From: Prochilodus magdalenae
Taxonomy: Eukaryota; Chordata; Actinopteri; Characiformes; Prochilodontidae
Reading direction: 5' to 3'
Assembly (NCBI GenBank): GCA_024036415.1
Contig: JAMWET010000674.1
Coordinates: 760,001-824,000, forward strand
DNA: 64,000 nucleotides
Part shown: in pieces, positions 24,611 to 35,639 of the stretch
Layout: each line of letters begins with the position of its first letter
Position numbering within the stretch: the stretch's first letter is position 1
Translations under genes and position numbers: made by a program
The notes under the pieces: model-generated
Told to the model about the DNA's origin: nothing
Seen by the model: only the letters and a program-made list of their open reading frames with translations
Database searches by the model: none

Positions 24611-24767
24611 AAATAAATTTGACATTACATTAAATATAGTACCAGTCTTAAGTTTAGACATGGCTTCCCATAGGGTGTTTCCTTATTTTTAACTTAATAC
24701 TTTACTATAGAATAAAAGTGAACACATCAAACTATAAAATAGCACTCACAGAATTATGCAGTCCACC

Positions 24768-24920
24768 TTAATTAACCTCCAAAATGGAACTTTGCAGGAG
24801 GATCAAACAGCTTTCTCTAACCTGCAATGGAAGTTGATATACAACATTTTTTATAAGCAATTTTGTACCACTTCTATTGTTCTGTCCATCTTGACAGCTT
24901 TTAAACACTGCAAAAAAGAG
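24768..24920 (+). mobile_element. MITE family M1, degenerate copy
   Basis: Left-end text (ACCTCCAAAATGGAACTTTGC, then AGGAGG) matches the M1 left end. The interior shows a diverged 'caatggaagt' and 'tttaaacactg' series like the family. The right terminus is not recognisable. Confidence 0.5.
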
Positions 24921-25130
24921 ACAGAATATATAAATATATATTAGAGGTGGCGATATGGCAAAAATATAATATTATGATACATCAAAAATATATGTGGTAT
25001 TTCAGGACATGTATTGTTTTAGACATCTCATCAGTTGGAACTATTAAGCGTAAGCCTGTTGATGTCAAAAGCATTTAGTCAGGTGTATCTAAACTTGGTA
25101 TTGTATATTGTTACTGTCAGAGCAAAACCT

Positions 25131-25312
25131 TGCATGTCCAAAAATTTCACAGAAGACAAAAACATACATTGTGTTTAATGCAAGTCAGTGTAACCAGACT
25201 TTTTTCTAATTTCATTCTGCTACATCTTTCCATTCATCATGCACACAATATAAAGAGCAACGGGTGTTTTGAGAGATTGTCAAAACCTGAAAAACTGCAA
25301 AAATGGAGATTA
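25131..25312 (+). mobile_element. MITE family M1, degenerate copy
   Basis: It starts near 'tgtccaaaaa', keeps 'caagtcagtgtaaccagac' and 'attcatcatgcacacaatata' in the interior and ends in CAAAAATGGAGAT. Both outer tips are missing or mutated. Confidence 0.5.
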
Positions 25313-25560
25313 AATAACCAATAAGCCCCCCAAAAATGGCAATTAGCATAGATACAAGATGATGTTATATAAGCCCCACTTACCATATAGATGCTCTCTA
25401 TCTTTCTACAATTGCCGAGCGTAGGCCATCTCTTTCTCAGCATACTTCATTAGCCCACTTTCACCCTGTTGTACACCAACCACAAATATCCAGCCACTGA
25501 CAAAGGGCTAAATGATAACTTACACAAACTGTATCTTAAGTAATCAAAAGTTTAATTCAC
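25313..25560. other. Non-coding stretch
   Basis: Short unique sequence between the MITE fragment and the possible orphan exon. No feature seen. Confidence 0.4.
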
Positions 25561-25746
25561 CTTGACTAGAAAAACCCACAAACTGCACAAACTGTTTATG
25601 GAATCCTGGGAGAAATATCTATCCTCTGAAGTGTATCTATGTTTATTATTGACGGCATGCATTGCCTGGGGTGATCCCATCCTAGCTAACTTTGCTTCCT
25701 CTTTTTCTTGTATAGGTCAAGGCCTACCATGTAGAAGCTCTTTCCC

Positions 25747-25992
25747 ATGGATGTTTCCATGCACCATGGTGATAAAACATTTATATTTTACTGTGTGCAG
25801 AAAAACAGTCTGAGTCAATTGGGGGGAAACATTATTAATTTGGTCAGCAAGGCAGACCACAGACTCTTAGAAGTGGAATTAGACATCCCTGTACTAGAGC
25901 ATTACATGTCATTGAAAGATGAATGGAGGCATGCATCACAAATCATATCGGTCATTAAACCGAAAGATTGGAGAAGATGGAAGTTTCATTGA
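25747..25992 (+). pseudogene. Possible orphan coding fragment, unrecognised
   Basis: An open frame of 81 codons ends ...WRRWKFH at TGA. Its second half (ADHRLLEVELD, then IPVLEHYMSLKDEW) is charged, amphipathic and low in the biased residues that mark chance frames. Two acceptor-like sites precede it. A pyrimidine run ends in TAG at 25715, but the frame then meets a stop. A second run ends in CAG near 25800, just before the K-N-S-L part. It may be the last exon of a gene or an old transposase, or chance. I recognise no family. Confidence 0.2.
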
Positions 25993-27144
25993 GAGTACAA
26001 TCCCAAAAATAGAGTCAAATTAACTCAAACCTGTTTCTAGGACATACAGAAGCTGAAGGGGTCTGCATGGCCTAGCCAGTCTGCTGGCTCCCATTGAAAA
26101 TGAATGAAGTCCATCTGAGGGACTCTTGTAACATTGATGAGGTGAAGGTGGTTTGCTATGAAGAATAAGCCGATATTAAACAACACTATTGCAAAAAGCT
26201 AATGACTTGCCCTGAACATCTTGAATCTGTAACAGCTTGTTACTAATGTTATTATTTTGTGGTAACTGAATTCCTTTTCCATGATCAGTTTGAAACCTAT
26301 CCTTATGAATATATGCTTTTTTAAATTCCTCTTAAAGTACAATGCCAAAACACCCACATGCAAATTTGAAGGGGCTACAAGCATTGGAAGCATATTGAAT
26401 AACAAAAGCAAAAGTGCCTGAGTAATTGTTTCTCCCTCACTGTGTACACGCTTACTCAACTTTTGCCCAGCAGAATTTTCCTCCACCTCTGGAAAATCTT
26501 TAGTGAGATGGCCTTGAGCCAAAATTCACGCTAAGATGCACCTGCACAGACAGAACCAACCTGAGCAAGATGAACGACATCATTAACTCAGCCAGTAAAG
26601 CTGAGTCTCTCCACCTCAGCTGCTGCTGGCAGCCCAAAAGCTGATGGGCGAGGCTACAGTCGGGCCTCCTTAGCCAGATTCAAAACCCACAAGAATCTTG
26701 CTTTAATTCAAAACCTTCCGTCTTCACTTTTATACCAGATATCCCGGCAGGTGAGAGTTACATGGCTGTGAACAATTCATAAGGAATGATCCTTTATAGG
26801 CATAACTGGCTGGTTGCCACAGGCACATGTTTTCTACTATTGCAGTGGTGGAAACAAGTGTCTTTGTCTTAGATAAGCCATGTAAGCTTCTTACACAAAA
26901 ATATTACAGTGTGAACCATAGCAGAATTAGAAATAGGCAATGCATCTGTACAAGCAACAACAAAAAACCCAATGTGAATCAATGGCATTCTGGAAAGAAG
27001 GAAGGGAACTGTAACTGACAGCTGAAACGGTCACTGGAAAAACATTTGAAGTTTCATAGATGCCATGAAAGATTTTTAAAAAAATCAAATGGGACCTGTG
27101 AAGCCTTTTAACCACAGAACCTTATTTGAATGCTTAATTTGCAT
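25993..27144. other. Non-coding stretch, nothing recognised
   Basis: No gene or repeat could be supported. The longest reverse frame (26199-26522) lacks motifs. Confidence 0.4.
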
Positions 27145-27200
27145 AACAACAACAACAACAACAACAACAACAACTACAACAACAACTACAACAACAAAAA
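27145..27200. repeat. (AAC)n microsatellite
   Basis: About 55 bp of AAC units with two ACTAC interruptions, followed by an A-rich run. Confidence 0.9.
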
Positions 27201-27214
27201 TAATAATACTTAAA

Positions 27215-27720
27215 AAAAAACATTAATCCAATATACAAATGTGTAACATTGGGGGTGCGACGGGATGCAAGAGCATAGTGGTTTTATTTGCTTCAGTCCG
27301 GGTGACAGGGTTCAAGACACAGGAGGGTATGAGCAAAGACATGTCCAAAATAGAAACCAGAAACAAAACAAGGGTAAAGAACTGAAGACTAACACAAACA
27401 CTACAAAACAATGAAAACAAGAACAAGGTTAAGATTTACACCAGGAAAACAACAAGGTCTAACAAAGGGACAACAGCGCGGCACTAACACGAGGAAAAAC
27501 AACAGCACAGAACTATCACAGGGTGGAAAACACAGAGACTTCACAAACAGACAGGGCAAACAAAGGGGTCTTAATACACGTCCTAATGGGAAACAGATAG
27601 GTCTTAGGTGTGAGAGTGGGCGGAGCTAAGGGAAGCAGGAAGAGCTGTGCTAAGTAACCAGAGGGGGCGTTGTGAGACACGAACAGGGACGGGCAGACAG
27701 ATAGACAGACAGAGATGTAA
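27215..27720. repeat. Strand-biased A/purine-rich segment, probable repeat
   Basis: The + strand is unusually poor in T and rich in A, G and C over about 400 bp (27300-27720), with recurrent 'aacaca', 'gaaaac' and 'acaagg' words. This texture is typical of an interspersed element read from its reverse strand. It ends in 'cagatagacagacagag'. No frame encodes a known protein, and the open frame at 27411-27629 reflects only the lack of T. Confidence 0.35.
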
Positions 27721-28659
27721 CAAAATGTCAAATAACTATTGGCCACATGAATTTAGCATTCAGTATTTTCTTTCTTTGCATTGATAAGGTATGGTCCTCT
27801 TTTTTTATCCTTGTTTCCATTACTTGATTCTGTTCTACACATCATGCATTCCTGCTTTAGAAGAAACTAAAAAAGATGTGTGGATGAATGAATCTTCTGT
27901 CAGTCATTGTTTTCATATGTCTGCCAATAATAAACACGTATATCCTATTATCGCCTTTGCATACGGGAATGTATTAAAGTAGAATTGCATTAAAGTAGAG
28001 CAGCTTAATTCTGTAGTCAGTGAACCATTTATGTGTGGATTGGTGGTTTGCAAATGCCAGAGTAGCGCACTACACAGTGATTAGGAGACAGTTTTGGGCA
28101 TAACACTGGCACTTGATAGAGCCCTGATGCCTTGATTACTAGCAAAAAAAAGGAAGCCTCTGGAAAAAAGTAAGAATTATGTATTTCTGCATGACTTCTC
28201 ACTACAGTGCACGAGATCCACTTCTGGTGTTCTGGTGTTCATTTCTCATCTGATCATAGCATCCAGTTCTAATCAAACCGCCCATACTTAGCATGTCTGT
28301 GAAAACGTTTGTGGTTTTCTGTACAGTTTCTAAAAATGTTTATTAAATCCCAAATCATGAATGAGAATTATTGGACACATAAACACTGTTCCTCCGTACA
28401 GAATGTTTCTCCAGCTAATTATGGTAAAAGGAGTTGAATGATCAGTTCTCAGCATTTCGACTCTTAGAGTCATTGGCCAGGATTCGACTCCAGCTCATAA
28501 TCGTGCTGGAGTTTAAGAATCACCTCCTTTGGAATCGACTCTCAATCAATAATGTGAACCACTAGCATTTGCAATTAAACATAAGATGATGTTTCAAGCA
28601 GAAGTATAAGCGAATGACAACTGAAGGTATGTGGCCACCATGTTGCACATACAGATCAG
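27721..28659. other. Non-coding stretch
   Basis: No gene seen. The piece around 28190-28330 ('catctgatcatagca', 'aacgtttgtggttttctgta') resembles decayed DNA-transposon text but cannot be placed in a family. Confidence 0.35.
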
Positions 28660-28928
28660 GGATAGTCAATGTCAATGTCATGTTTCTGTATCATGGCAGG
28701 AATAGAGGAAATCATTGATGAAAAATGAATTTTTTATGACACCATAAATTCTCAAGGAAAATGTCAGGACAGCTGTCCATAAACTGAATATCAAGAGAAT
28801 ATGGACCATACAGCGAGACAATGACCCTAAAGCACGCAAGCTGTTCTAACAAAGAAGTTAATCTTGACCTTAATCCCACAGAAATGTTCTTTAAAGACCT
28901 GAAGTGAGAAAACCCACCAATCCAATGC
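28660..28928 (+). pseudogene. Tc1-like transposase C-terminal relic (lineage C)
   Basis: Readable pieces are Q-R-D-N-D-P-K near 28812 (second catalytic Asp in its usual Q-x-D-N-D-P-K setting) and D-L-N-P-T-E-M-F-F-K-D-L-K near 28870-28905 (third catalytic acid in the D-L-N-P-x-E motif). They are followed by the K-P-T/P-P box region. Between them the sequence is shifted and interrupted by stops. This lineage differs from A and B in its motif wording. Confidence 0.7.
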
Positions 28929-28932
28929 ATTC

Positions 28933-28959
28933 ATATATGTATATATATATATATATATA
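28933..28959. repeat. (TA)n microsatellite
   Basis: Short TA array immediately after the Tc1 relic. Confidence 0.8.
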
Positions 28960-29249
28960 GTATGTGAAATTTACCTTAAATATATAGCAGCATGTGATAA
29001 TGTATATATAAATATTAAAGAGGTAGATAGGTAGATAGATAGTGCATGAAAGGGCATGGTGTCCAGTATAAAAACCTTAATATCTGGACAGCAGCAATGT
29101 AAACCTTTGCTTTCAGTATCTGGTGTGACTTCTTCATAAACGTTGCCTATAACCTGTAACTGTTGATCAGTTTTCACATTGGCTTGGAGGTACCCTATAT
29201 ACAATATACATGTAATATATATATATATATCCCCAAGCTGCTATACATT

Positions 29250-29360
29250 TAATATATTTCTATATTTTTTTATACTGTGTGAGCATTTTGCAACTAAGTT
29301 TCATTCTTCATACACTTGTTGTATCCTGAATGACAATAAAGTTTGTCTAAGTCTAAGTCA
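29250..29360 (+). mobile_element. 3' tail of a CR1/L2/Rex1-type LINE
   Basis: The sequence 'gtgtgagcattttgcaac', 'tttcattc' and 'tgaatgacaataaag' is the typical 3' end of fish non-LTR elements of this type. It closes with tandem GTCTAA units (29344-29359), the short terminal repeats these elements use instead of poly(A). Only the 3' end is present, as expected from 5' truncation. Confidence 0.6.
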
Positions 29361-30124
29361 TACTGTGACATACCTCTATACTGTTGCCTTGAACGACCAT
29401 TTGCCTGACTGAGTTCTCTTTATCTACGTTTAGCACTTGGTTATGTTTTAGGACATAATTACATAGACAATTCTAAAGGGTTCATTAACGTTCCAGCACT
29501 ACTGTACAGACATGTTTTGATGCCAGGATAGGCTGCTTCTGGGGCTTCTGGCAGGTGTTCCAAAGAGGTGGCATGTAATTACTTAAGGTGACTACAACTC
29601 AGCCCACCCTTCCTTCTGTGTTAAAGGGCTATTGTGTCCTATTCAGGTACCCAACAGCTCCTGTTGTTGAACCTACTAATAGTGGAATACCATGGTTTTG
29701 GAGTGATTCTGAAATTTAAGAAACCCAACAACATAGTGTCTCATTTTATCTGTGTATTTACTAATTTTCCTGAAGCTGATGGACGAGTAAAGCATTTGGC
29801 CTGAATTGTCACCTCATATATGTACTCAAAAATCTGATGAAGAGAAGTTCCAGAAGACTGAGATGTCTTTTTCTAATCAAAATAGAAGTTTTGACATTTC
29901 GACGTATAGGAAAGGGAGTTGTGGCCAAAAGCACATTGACTGTGATGCTTGTATATCAGTGAATATGTCAAGATAAACTAAAGAGCAACTGTTCTTCAGG
30001 TGACTGTGAATGTCAGTGTAGGACATGATTAGAATGTCTCAGCAGGAACAGTTTGCCCCAGAGAGATATATTGCAGTAGGGTTGCAGTGCATAAACCCTA
30101 CATAGATAAATCTCAATGGCACTA
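29361..30124. other. Non-coding stretch, nothing recognised
   Basis: Unique-looking sequence with no gene or repeat I can name. Confidence 0.4.
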
Positions 30125-30426
30125 GTCCATAGGGATGTGGATAAAAAATGTGATATGATCATATGAGCCGTCATTTGATCACATCAGCTGCTTTGTTTAC
30201 ATTAAAAATTGGCATAAAAAAATGAGTGATCAATGGACCAAAAGAAATGGCCTAAAATTGCTTGAAAAAACTGCTGGTTACATTAAAAATTGAAAAAATA
30301 AAATAAAATAAACCCATTGAAATTAAATTTCAAAAAGGTTTAATAGTTAATATAATAGTTTTTTGTCCTCTCCTGTAAAGTTGCCATTTTGGAGATACTC
30401 ATTTTTCTTTGGAGAGCGACGATATG
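30125..30426 (-). mobile_element. MITE family M1, near full-length, reverse orientation
   Basis: The right side (CTCCTGTAAAGTTGCCATTT, then TGGAGATACTCATTTTTC and GAGAGCGACGATATG) is the reverse complement of the left end of the copy at 21245. The interior 'tcatttgatcacatcagctg' is the reverse complement of that copy's 'cagctcatgtgatcaaatga'. The far terminus near 30125 has decayed beyond recognition. Confidence 0.65.
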
Positions 30427-31519
30427 CCATGACTGTTTAACACACGGCTACAATTTGGTAGCATGTCATGTGCCAGCCTCACAAACTTGACTTTTTCATC
30501 ACCCTCTGAGAATTGTAGCCACCTGCCAAGTTTGCCGGAAAACAAACAATGTAATAATTTCCAGAGATTTTTCATAATCAACTTGCATGAAGAGCCTGTC
30601 ATTTCAAAGTAGCATAGCCTTAAATTTCACTGAAAGTCAGGGCAGTGCCCTTGTGTTGGCTTTGGCTAGTTGGCTTTTAACTGCCCCAGTATCAGCACAG
30701 ATGCATGGCTCATGAGGACAAATGCCAAACACAACAGGTGTAAAGTACGACAGACGTTTCATATGAGGTCAAAATAAACAAGGGCAGACACTGAAACCTA
30801 CTCCCCTTCACCCTCAACATTATCCCACCCCCACCCACAAGCAATGTAGGCCAAACTTCTGCCAACATATGTCTCAGTGTGGCCATTTGAGGCCATCTGC
30901 AGTTTCTTAAATCAAGGTCCAACAGTCTTTGCTGCCTGTGTGTCTTTCATATTGGTTTCCCCAGCACGCAGGACCGCTGACACCTCTCGGACATGCCCTT
31001 GACATTTCGGTGGGTTATTAACCTTTTGGGATGGAAGCGTGAGGGGCCGGTGTGAAGAGGAGAGATGCATGGTATGTGAAGGAGCTCACCGAAGACTCAG
31101 GAGTGGTCCATATGGGTGCTGGAAGTGGGAGGGAGAGACAGTTTGCAGAGACAGACAGAGGGGAGGGGGGCAAAATAGGACACAGGAAATAGAACAGGAC
31201 GCATATCCTCAAAAAGTCAAGCAGACAGTCTCTGTAGAGACAGTACAAAAGAGAATTTCCTAGCTCCAACTTGACAGCGACGGAGGTTTCATTGTAGTGA
31301 TTTTGTCTTAAATGGGCCATAGACTACATTTTTCTTGTATTAGATTCTTCCCTGCTGTCTGATTAAGATTGTTTGCCTGGATTTGTGTACAAAAATTCCT
31401 GTTTTACATTACCATTTTCCAACCTCTCTTTGTTTCTTAGAACTAGATGTGCTGGTCCTTTAAGACTGGTAAATATGGTTGTATGCAAAAGTCGAGGCGT
31501 CCCTCCAGAGGATGATGTG
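30427..31519. other. Non-coding stretch, nothing recognised
   Basis: No supported gene. The purine-rich section at 31030-31250 gives open frames on both strands through low complexity. Confidence 0.4.
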
Positions 31520-31662
31520 AACTGAGGTGGACTAAGCACACACTTTCATTGCTGTAAACTACAGAAACTCCTGTTCAAATTTAACTCCAGTACATGTGAA
31601 AATTGTTCAGTCAATTTGAGTTAAAGTACTGGAATACTTGTTTATAAAAATACTTATGTATT
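31520..31662. repeat. Possible hAT-like debris ('agtaaaagta' family)
   Basis: The phrases 'aactccagtacatgtgaaaattg' and 'gagttaaagtactgg', then 'atacttatgta', resemble runs near 33.5 and 39.4 kb ('aagtaaaagtac', 'actcaagta'). Those are reminiscent of a widespread fish DNA-transposon family. The match is short and degenerate. Confidence 0.25.
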
Positions 31663-32541
31663 AAAAACCTCACTGGCAGACCTCAGTATGTCAGGCTGAA
31701 GGACTGTATGTCAGAGACTGTGGTCAACAACACAGGAGCACCACAGGGGACTGTACTTTCCCCTTTCCTCTTCACACTGTACCCCTCAGATGTCAAGTAC
31801 AACTCTGAGACGTGCCCAATGCAGAAGTTCTCGGACGATACTGCTATTGTGGCTTGTATAAGGGGAGGGCAGGAGGCGGAGTACAGAAACCTGGTGGAGG
31901 ACTTTGTGGTATGGTGCCATAGAAACAACCTGCTACTGAACACTTCCAAGACCAAAGAGATGGTGGTGGACTTTCGCAGGGCGAGGTCACTCACACAGCC
32001 GGTCTTTATTGAGGGGGTGGAAGTAGAGATGGTTAAGACCTACAGGTATCTCGGACTGCACCTGGATGAGAGGTTGGACTGGTCAGCCCACACGGATATC
32101 CTGTACAGAAAGGGGCAGAGCCGACTCTACTTCCTGAGGAAGCTGGGGTCCTTTAACATCTGTAGGAAGCTACTGCAGATGTTCTATCAGACTGTGGTGT
32201 CCAGCTGTCTCTTCTACTCTGTGGTGTGCTGGGGAGGAAGCATTAAGAAGAGAGATGAGATGCGTCTGGACAAGCTGGTCAGGCGAGCAGGGTCAGTTGT
32301 GGGTGTGGAGCTGGACTCTGTGGTGAAGGTGGTGGAGAGGACGACACTGAACAAACTGCTGTCTATTATGGATGATGATGGGACACTGCACACCATCATC
32401 ATGGACAAAAGAAGCAAGTTCAGTGGCAGGCTGCTGTCACAGAGCTGCTCCACGGACAGACTCAGGAGATGCTTTGTCCCGAGAGCCATCAGGCTCTTCA
32501 ACTCCTCCCAGCGGGGCCGGAAGAGGGAAGAGGACTGCTGA
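31663..32541 (+). pseudogene. LINE reverse transcriptase, C-terminal half
   Basis: The frame is open from the truncation point, with the first Met at 31708, and encodes 277 residues from it. Residues 10-25 are G-A-P-Q-G-T-V-L-S-P-F-L-F-T-L-Y (the palm motif before the active site). Residues 41-44 are F-S-D-D, the catalytic Asp pair, with F-S instead of the usual Y/F-A. Residues 114-120 are Y-L-G-L-H-L-D. From about 130 on comes the C-terminal domain (G-Q-S-R-L-Y-F-L-R-K-L, then C-W-G-G). The frame has no stops over 830 bp, so the insertion is fairly recent. The antisense frame at 32214-32501 is a shadow. Confidence 0.93.
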
Positions 32542-32817
32542 GGACTAAATTCTCTTGTTTAATCATAGGCTTATTTATGCACTATTACACTTTACTGTAT
32601 ATACTGTACATCTGCACTCCTGGACACTCCACTTTACTTAAATACCAAAATATGCACATGTTTATTATGTTAATTCAGTCATTATCTGCTGATAACTGCG
32701 TCCCTTGCACAATCATGCACATCTATTTATTACTATGGCACTGTCTTTTCTACAGTTATATTTGTATTTCTTGTATATATTTCTTTTCTCCTTGCAGTGA
32801 GATATATTTATATATTC

Positions 32818-32890
<73 letters not shown>
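32818..32890. repeat. (ATCT)n microsatellite at the LINE 3' end
   Basis: About 17 ATCT units mark the 3' terminus of the LINE. They have presumably expanded from the element's own terminal repeat. Confidence 0.92.
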
Positions 32891-33079
32891 CTTTTCATTT
32901 CAACACATTATTGTAGTGTTACCAGAAGGCATTTAAAGATCCTTATGACTTCTAGCTAACTATTAGCATGTATCAGCAGTGGACTCTCACAGGACCTGGT
33001 GTTATAAAACAACAACATCCAATAGGCAGGCTAATCAATAAAAAAGCCATAAAAAGTAATGTTACCAACTTACAAAATT

Positions 33080-33222
33080 GTAAGTCGCTCTGGATAAGAG
33101 CGTCTGCTAAATGCCTTAAATGTAAATGAAAACAATAGGATTTGTAAATGAAAACAAATCCAACAATTGAAAACAATTGAAAACAAAAAACAATTCAAAT
33201 GTAAATGAAAACAAAACTGCCA
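33080..33222 (+). mobile_element. Fish SINE/LINE 3' tail with reiterated end
   Basis: The run 'gtaagtcgctctggataaga' then 'gcgtctgctaaatgcc' is the well-known conserved 3' tail shared by fish tRNA-derived SINEs and their partner L2-type LINEs, where it folds into the hairpin that recruits the LINE reverse transcriptase. It continues into irregular repeats of TGTAAATGAAAACAA-like units (33117-33222). A recognisable SINE head is not seen upstream. Confidence 0.75.
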
Positions 33223-34683
33223 CCAGCACAGGTAACTTTTTCATTTATAATATTTGCTGAAATGAAACAAATGTTTATGTACCTTAGCAAATGTTTACAT
33301 ACCTCAACATGCTTTCACAGGTTGGATGGTAAATTTTATAAAGCATTGATGAAGTATGTGCTCAGTAAATAGAGCAAACATATAATACAATACAAATCTT
33401 TCTTCATTTTAAAAATCATGGGCTTCATATAAGCTATGAGTTCTCTGGTTAGGAACCTTTATCTTAATCTGCCGTAGAAGCAGCCAAATGCAGCCTGCAT
33501 TTCACCAAAACTGATACTTAAGTAAAAGTACAGATAGTCATAGGTACAGTACTCAAGTACATGTACTTACTGTCCACCACTGCTTATGAATGGGTGGGCC
33601 TAAAATGCTTTGGGCTAAGTAAACACTGTGTATGTCAATACATTGTTTTTGTGATATCGCGCAACACTGGCTGTATTGGCAGATTCATTTGAATAGATGA
33701 ACTGTATAGACAGGGTAAACAGTAGTACCTTTTGACACAATAACGGTTTTACATCAAACTCCTCTTTAGAAATTCAGTTTGCCATGATATGGATTCTTTA
33801 AATGCATGAGTTGATTTAGTGTTGAAGTATTGACTAAACACACTTATTTATTCACTCTTATACTAACACCTTCCTGAGAACTGCATTTATTTACATAGTG
33901 TATCATAGTTTTTTATGAAGGCAAGAGACATCTTCACATTTGACCAAGGTCTCTCACTGATGCAAGATGTACTATTAAACTTAGAGTAGTGAGTAAAGTG
34001 GGGCTTTCAGTCAGTTTCTGTCTGGGAGACAGGAGAGTTCACTGGTGCTACTCTGAAGTGTGTTAGTGCTGTGTCTTTTCTGAAGGAGTAGGTCATGCAG
34101 TGGGTGGTCAGTGTGGTGGCTGTCCATCAGTAGATGTACTGAGTGCCTCTCCTCTGCTCAGGGGGAAGTGAGTTTCCATGGCTGAATGCAACCATTTGGG
34201 GACATTATGCTCAAGGCACCTTTCAGCAGCATGAAACACGTCAGTGAGTCCAGCAAAAACTCTTTTTTACTTTCAGGACGTGGAATAATGAGCGTGTAGA
34301 TGACAAAGTGGAAAAAATGTACTTTTTTAAATATGGAATTATACCAATCACAAACAACCTGGGGTGTTTTTCAAAACCTAAAAGTTAAGAAATGATTAGA
34401 AATTATTTAATTAAAATAAGCACTTAGGTTAAAATTGTCAGGCAAGCCAGTAGTGGCAAAAATCCCAGTCTACAGGAAATTCCTCTTAGAATTGTGCCAG
34501 GCAAGACATCCAACAAATTTGGCCACGTTGTGAAATTCTTTCGTGGCTTGACATTAATATTGCCTACCATCAGAAACAGCAGTGTTTGAGATTGACTGTA
34601 TGTATATATACTCAAGTCTCGCAATTATGCAGTTACATCTATTAAATCATGGCTACTTTTACCATATGTCACATCTAAATATA
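33223..34683. other. Non-coding stretch
   Basis: No gene seen. 33500-33590 carries 'taagtaaaagtacagatag' and 'cagtactcaagtacatgtac', a fragment of the same degenerate DNA-transposon debris as at 31.5 and 39.4 kb. The rest is unassigned. Confidence 0.4.
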
Positions 34684-34950
34684 CATTCATTCATTAACCT
34701 TCTAAGCCCCCGATCCTGCTTGGTTTGGGTGGGTGCTGAAGCCTATCCCAGTGGTCAATGGGTAGAAGGCTACCAGTTTGTCACATGGCAGATGCACAGA
34801 CTTACATACTCACACCTGAAGGGGCAGTTTAACATCTCCTATTCACCTGACTGGGAGAGAGGAAACCCTCGCAGGCATGGCAAGAACTAGAAAGAACCCT
34901 GGATGCCCGGCTTGGGACTTAAACCCAGGTCCTTCTTGCTGTGAGCTGCT
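34684..34950 (+). repeat. Widespread teleost interspersed repeat
   Basis: It starts with CATTCATTCATTAACC, then reads 'gtgctgaagcctatcccag', 'caatgggtagaaggc', 'cactcaca'-like text and 'gagaggaaaccctcgcagg', and ends at 'acccaggtccttcttgctgtgag'. This series is a very common fish repeat usually met in 3' UTRs and introns. The copy has several internal deletions. It encodes nothing. Confidence 0.7.
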
Positions 34951-35538
34951 TTTCCTATTCTATTTTGCTATTCTTAGCTTTGGCCAACCCTGCTATTGGT
35001 TTTGACTCACACTTGACTTATTGGAAGTCTTGGACTTAGACTTGCCTGTAGCGGTCTTAACTACAGCACTTATTGGCACAAAAATCCACTAGAGTTAGTG
35101 TTGAAATTATAGACAGTCATGCTAAACTTACACCCTGCACATTAAAGCAAGTAGCACTGTGCTGCATTTAACACTCACAGCATAACGTCACGAGGGAGCC
35201 CTGCTTCTTTGTTTGTCCTGGATGCAGTGTTTAACTATGGTATAATTTGTGGCTAAAGTGTCAGAACTGCAGTACAGTTGTCATTTGTACTCATGAAAGT
35301 ACTTCCTAGATGGAAAATGGGGCCATTTTGTACACACATAGTAACCTTGTGTCTCTGGATTTGCCTCCTCACATCTGTTTTCGGAGATTACACCAACTAT
35401 ACTGCCCTTCATGCAGATATCCTCTCACTGCACAAACCCTCTCGGTGTTCCGTTGCCTCAACACCTGTGTTCCGCTTAGAACGTTCCTGAGGAGCACTAG
35501 GGAGCAACAAAAAAGAGTTCCACATTAAATAAAAAATG
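34951..35538. other. Non-coding stretch, nothing recognised
   Basis: Mixed composition. Two overlapping frames of about 70 codons (35278-35528) have no motif. Confidence 0.4.
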
Positions 35539-35582
35539 AGAAGAGAGAGAGAGAGAGAGAGAAAGGGAGAGAAAGAGAAAGG

Positions 35583-35625
<43 letters not shown>

Positions 35626-35628
35626 CGG
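35539..35628. repeat. (GA)n / GAAAGGGAGA array
   Basis: About 90 bp of GA units interrupted by AAAGGGAGA steps, purine-only on the + strand. Confidence 0.92.
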
Positions 35629-35639
35629 GAGTTTCATTA

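Larger units (their letters stand above)
31663..32890 (+). mobile_element. 5'-truncated LINE of the CR1/L2/Rex1 type
   Basis: The element starts inside the reverse transcriptase gene, continues through the stop at 32539-32541 and about 270 bp of 3' UTR, and ends in an (ATCT)n array. 5' truncation and a simple-repeat tail are the hallmarks of target-primed insertion. The endonuclease and the first half of the reverse transcriptase are absent, so the copy is dead on arrival. The clade assignment within the CR1/L2/Rex1 group is inference from motif wording. Confidence 0.92.

Noticed and set aside
28440..28560. 'attcgactcc' and related words as a tRNA B box
   Set aside because: No matching A box at tRNA spacing and no stem. 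Probably chance or unrelated repeat text.
32214..32501. 95-codon reverse frame inside the LINE
   Set aside because: Antisense shadow of the reverse transcriptase coding sequence.
32818..32890. Regular short repeats that might suggest a CRISPR array
   Set aside because: This is a perfect tetranucleotide (ATCT)n run at the end of a LINE, with no spacers. The genome is vertebrate.
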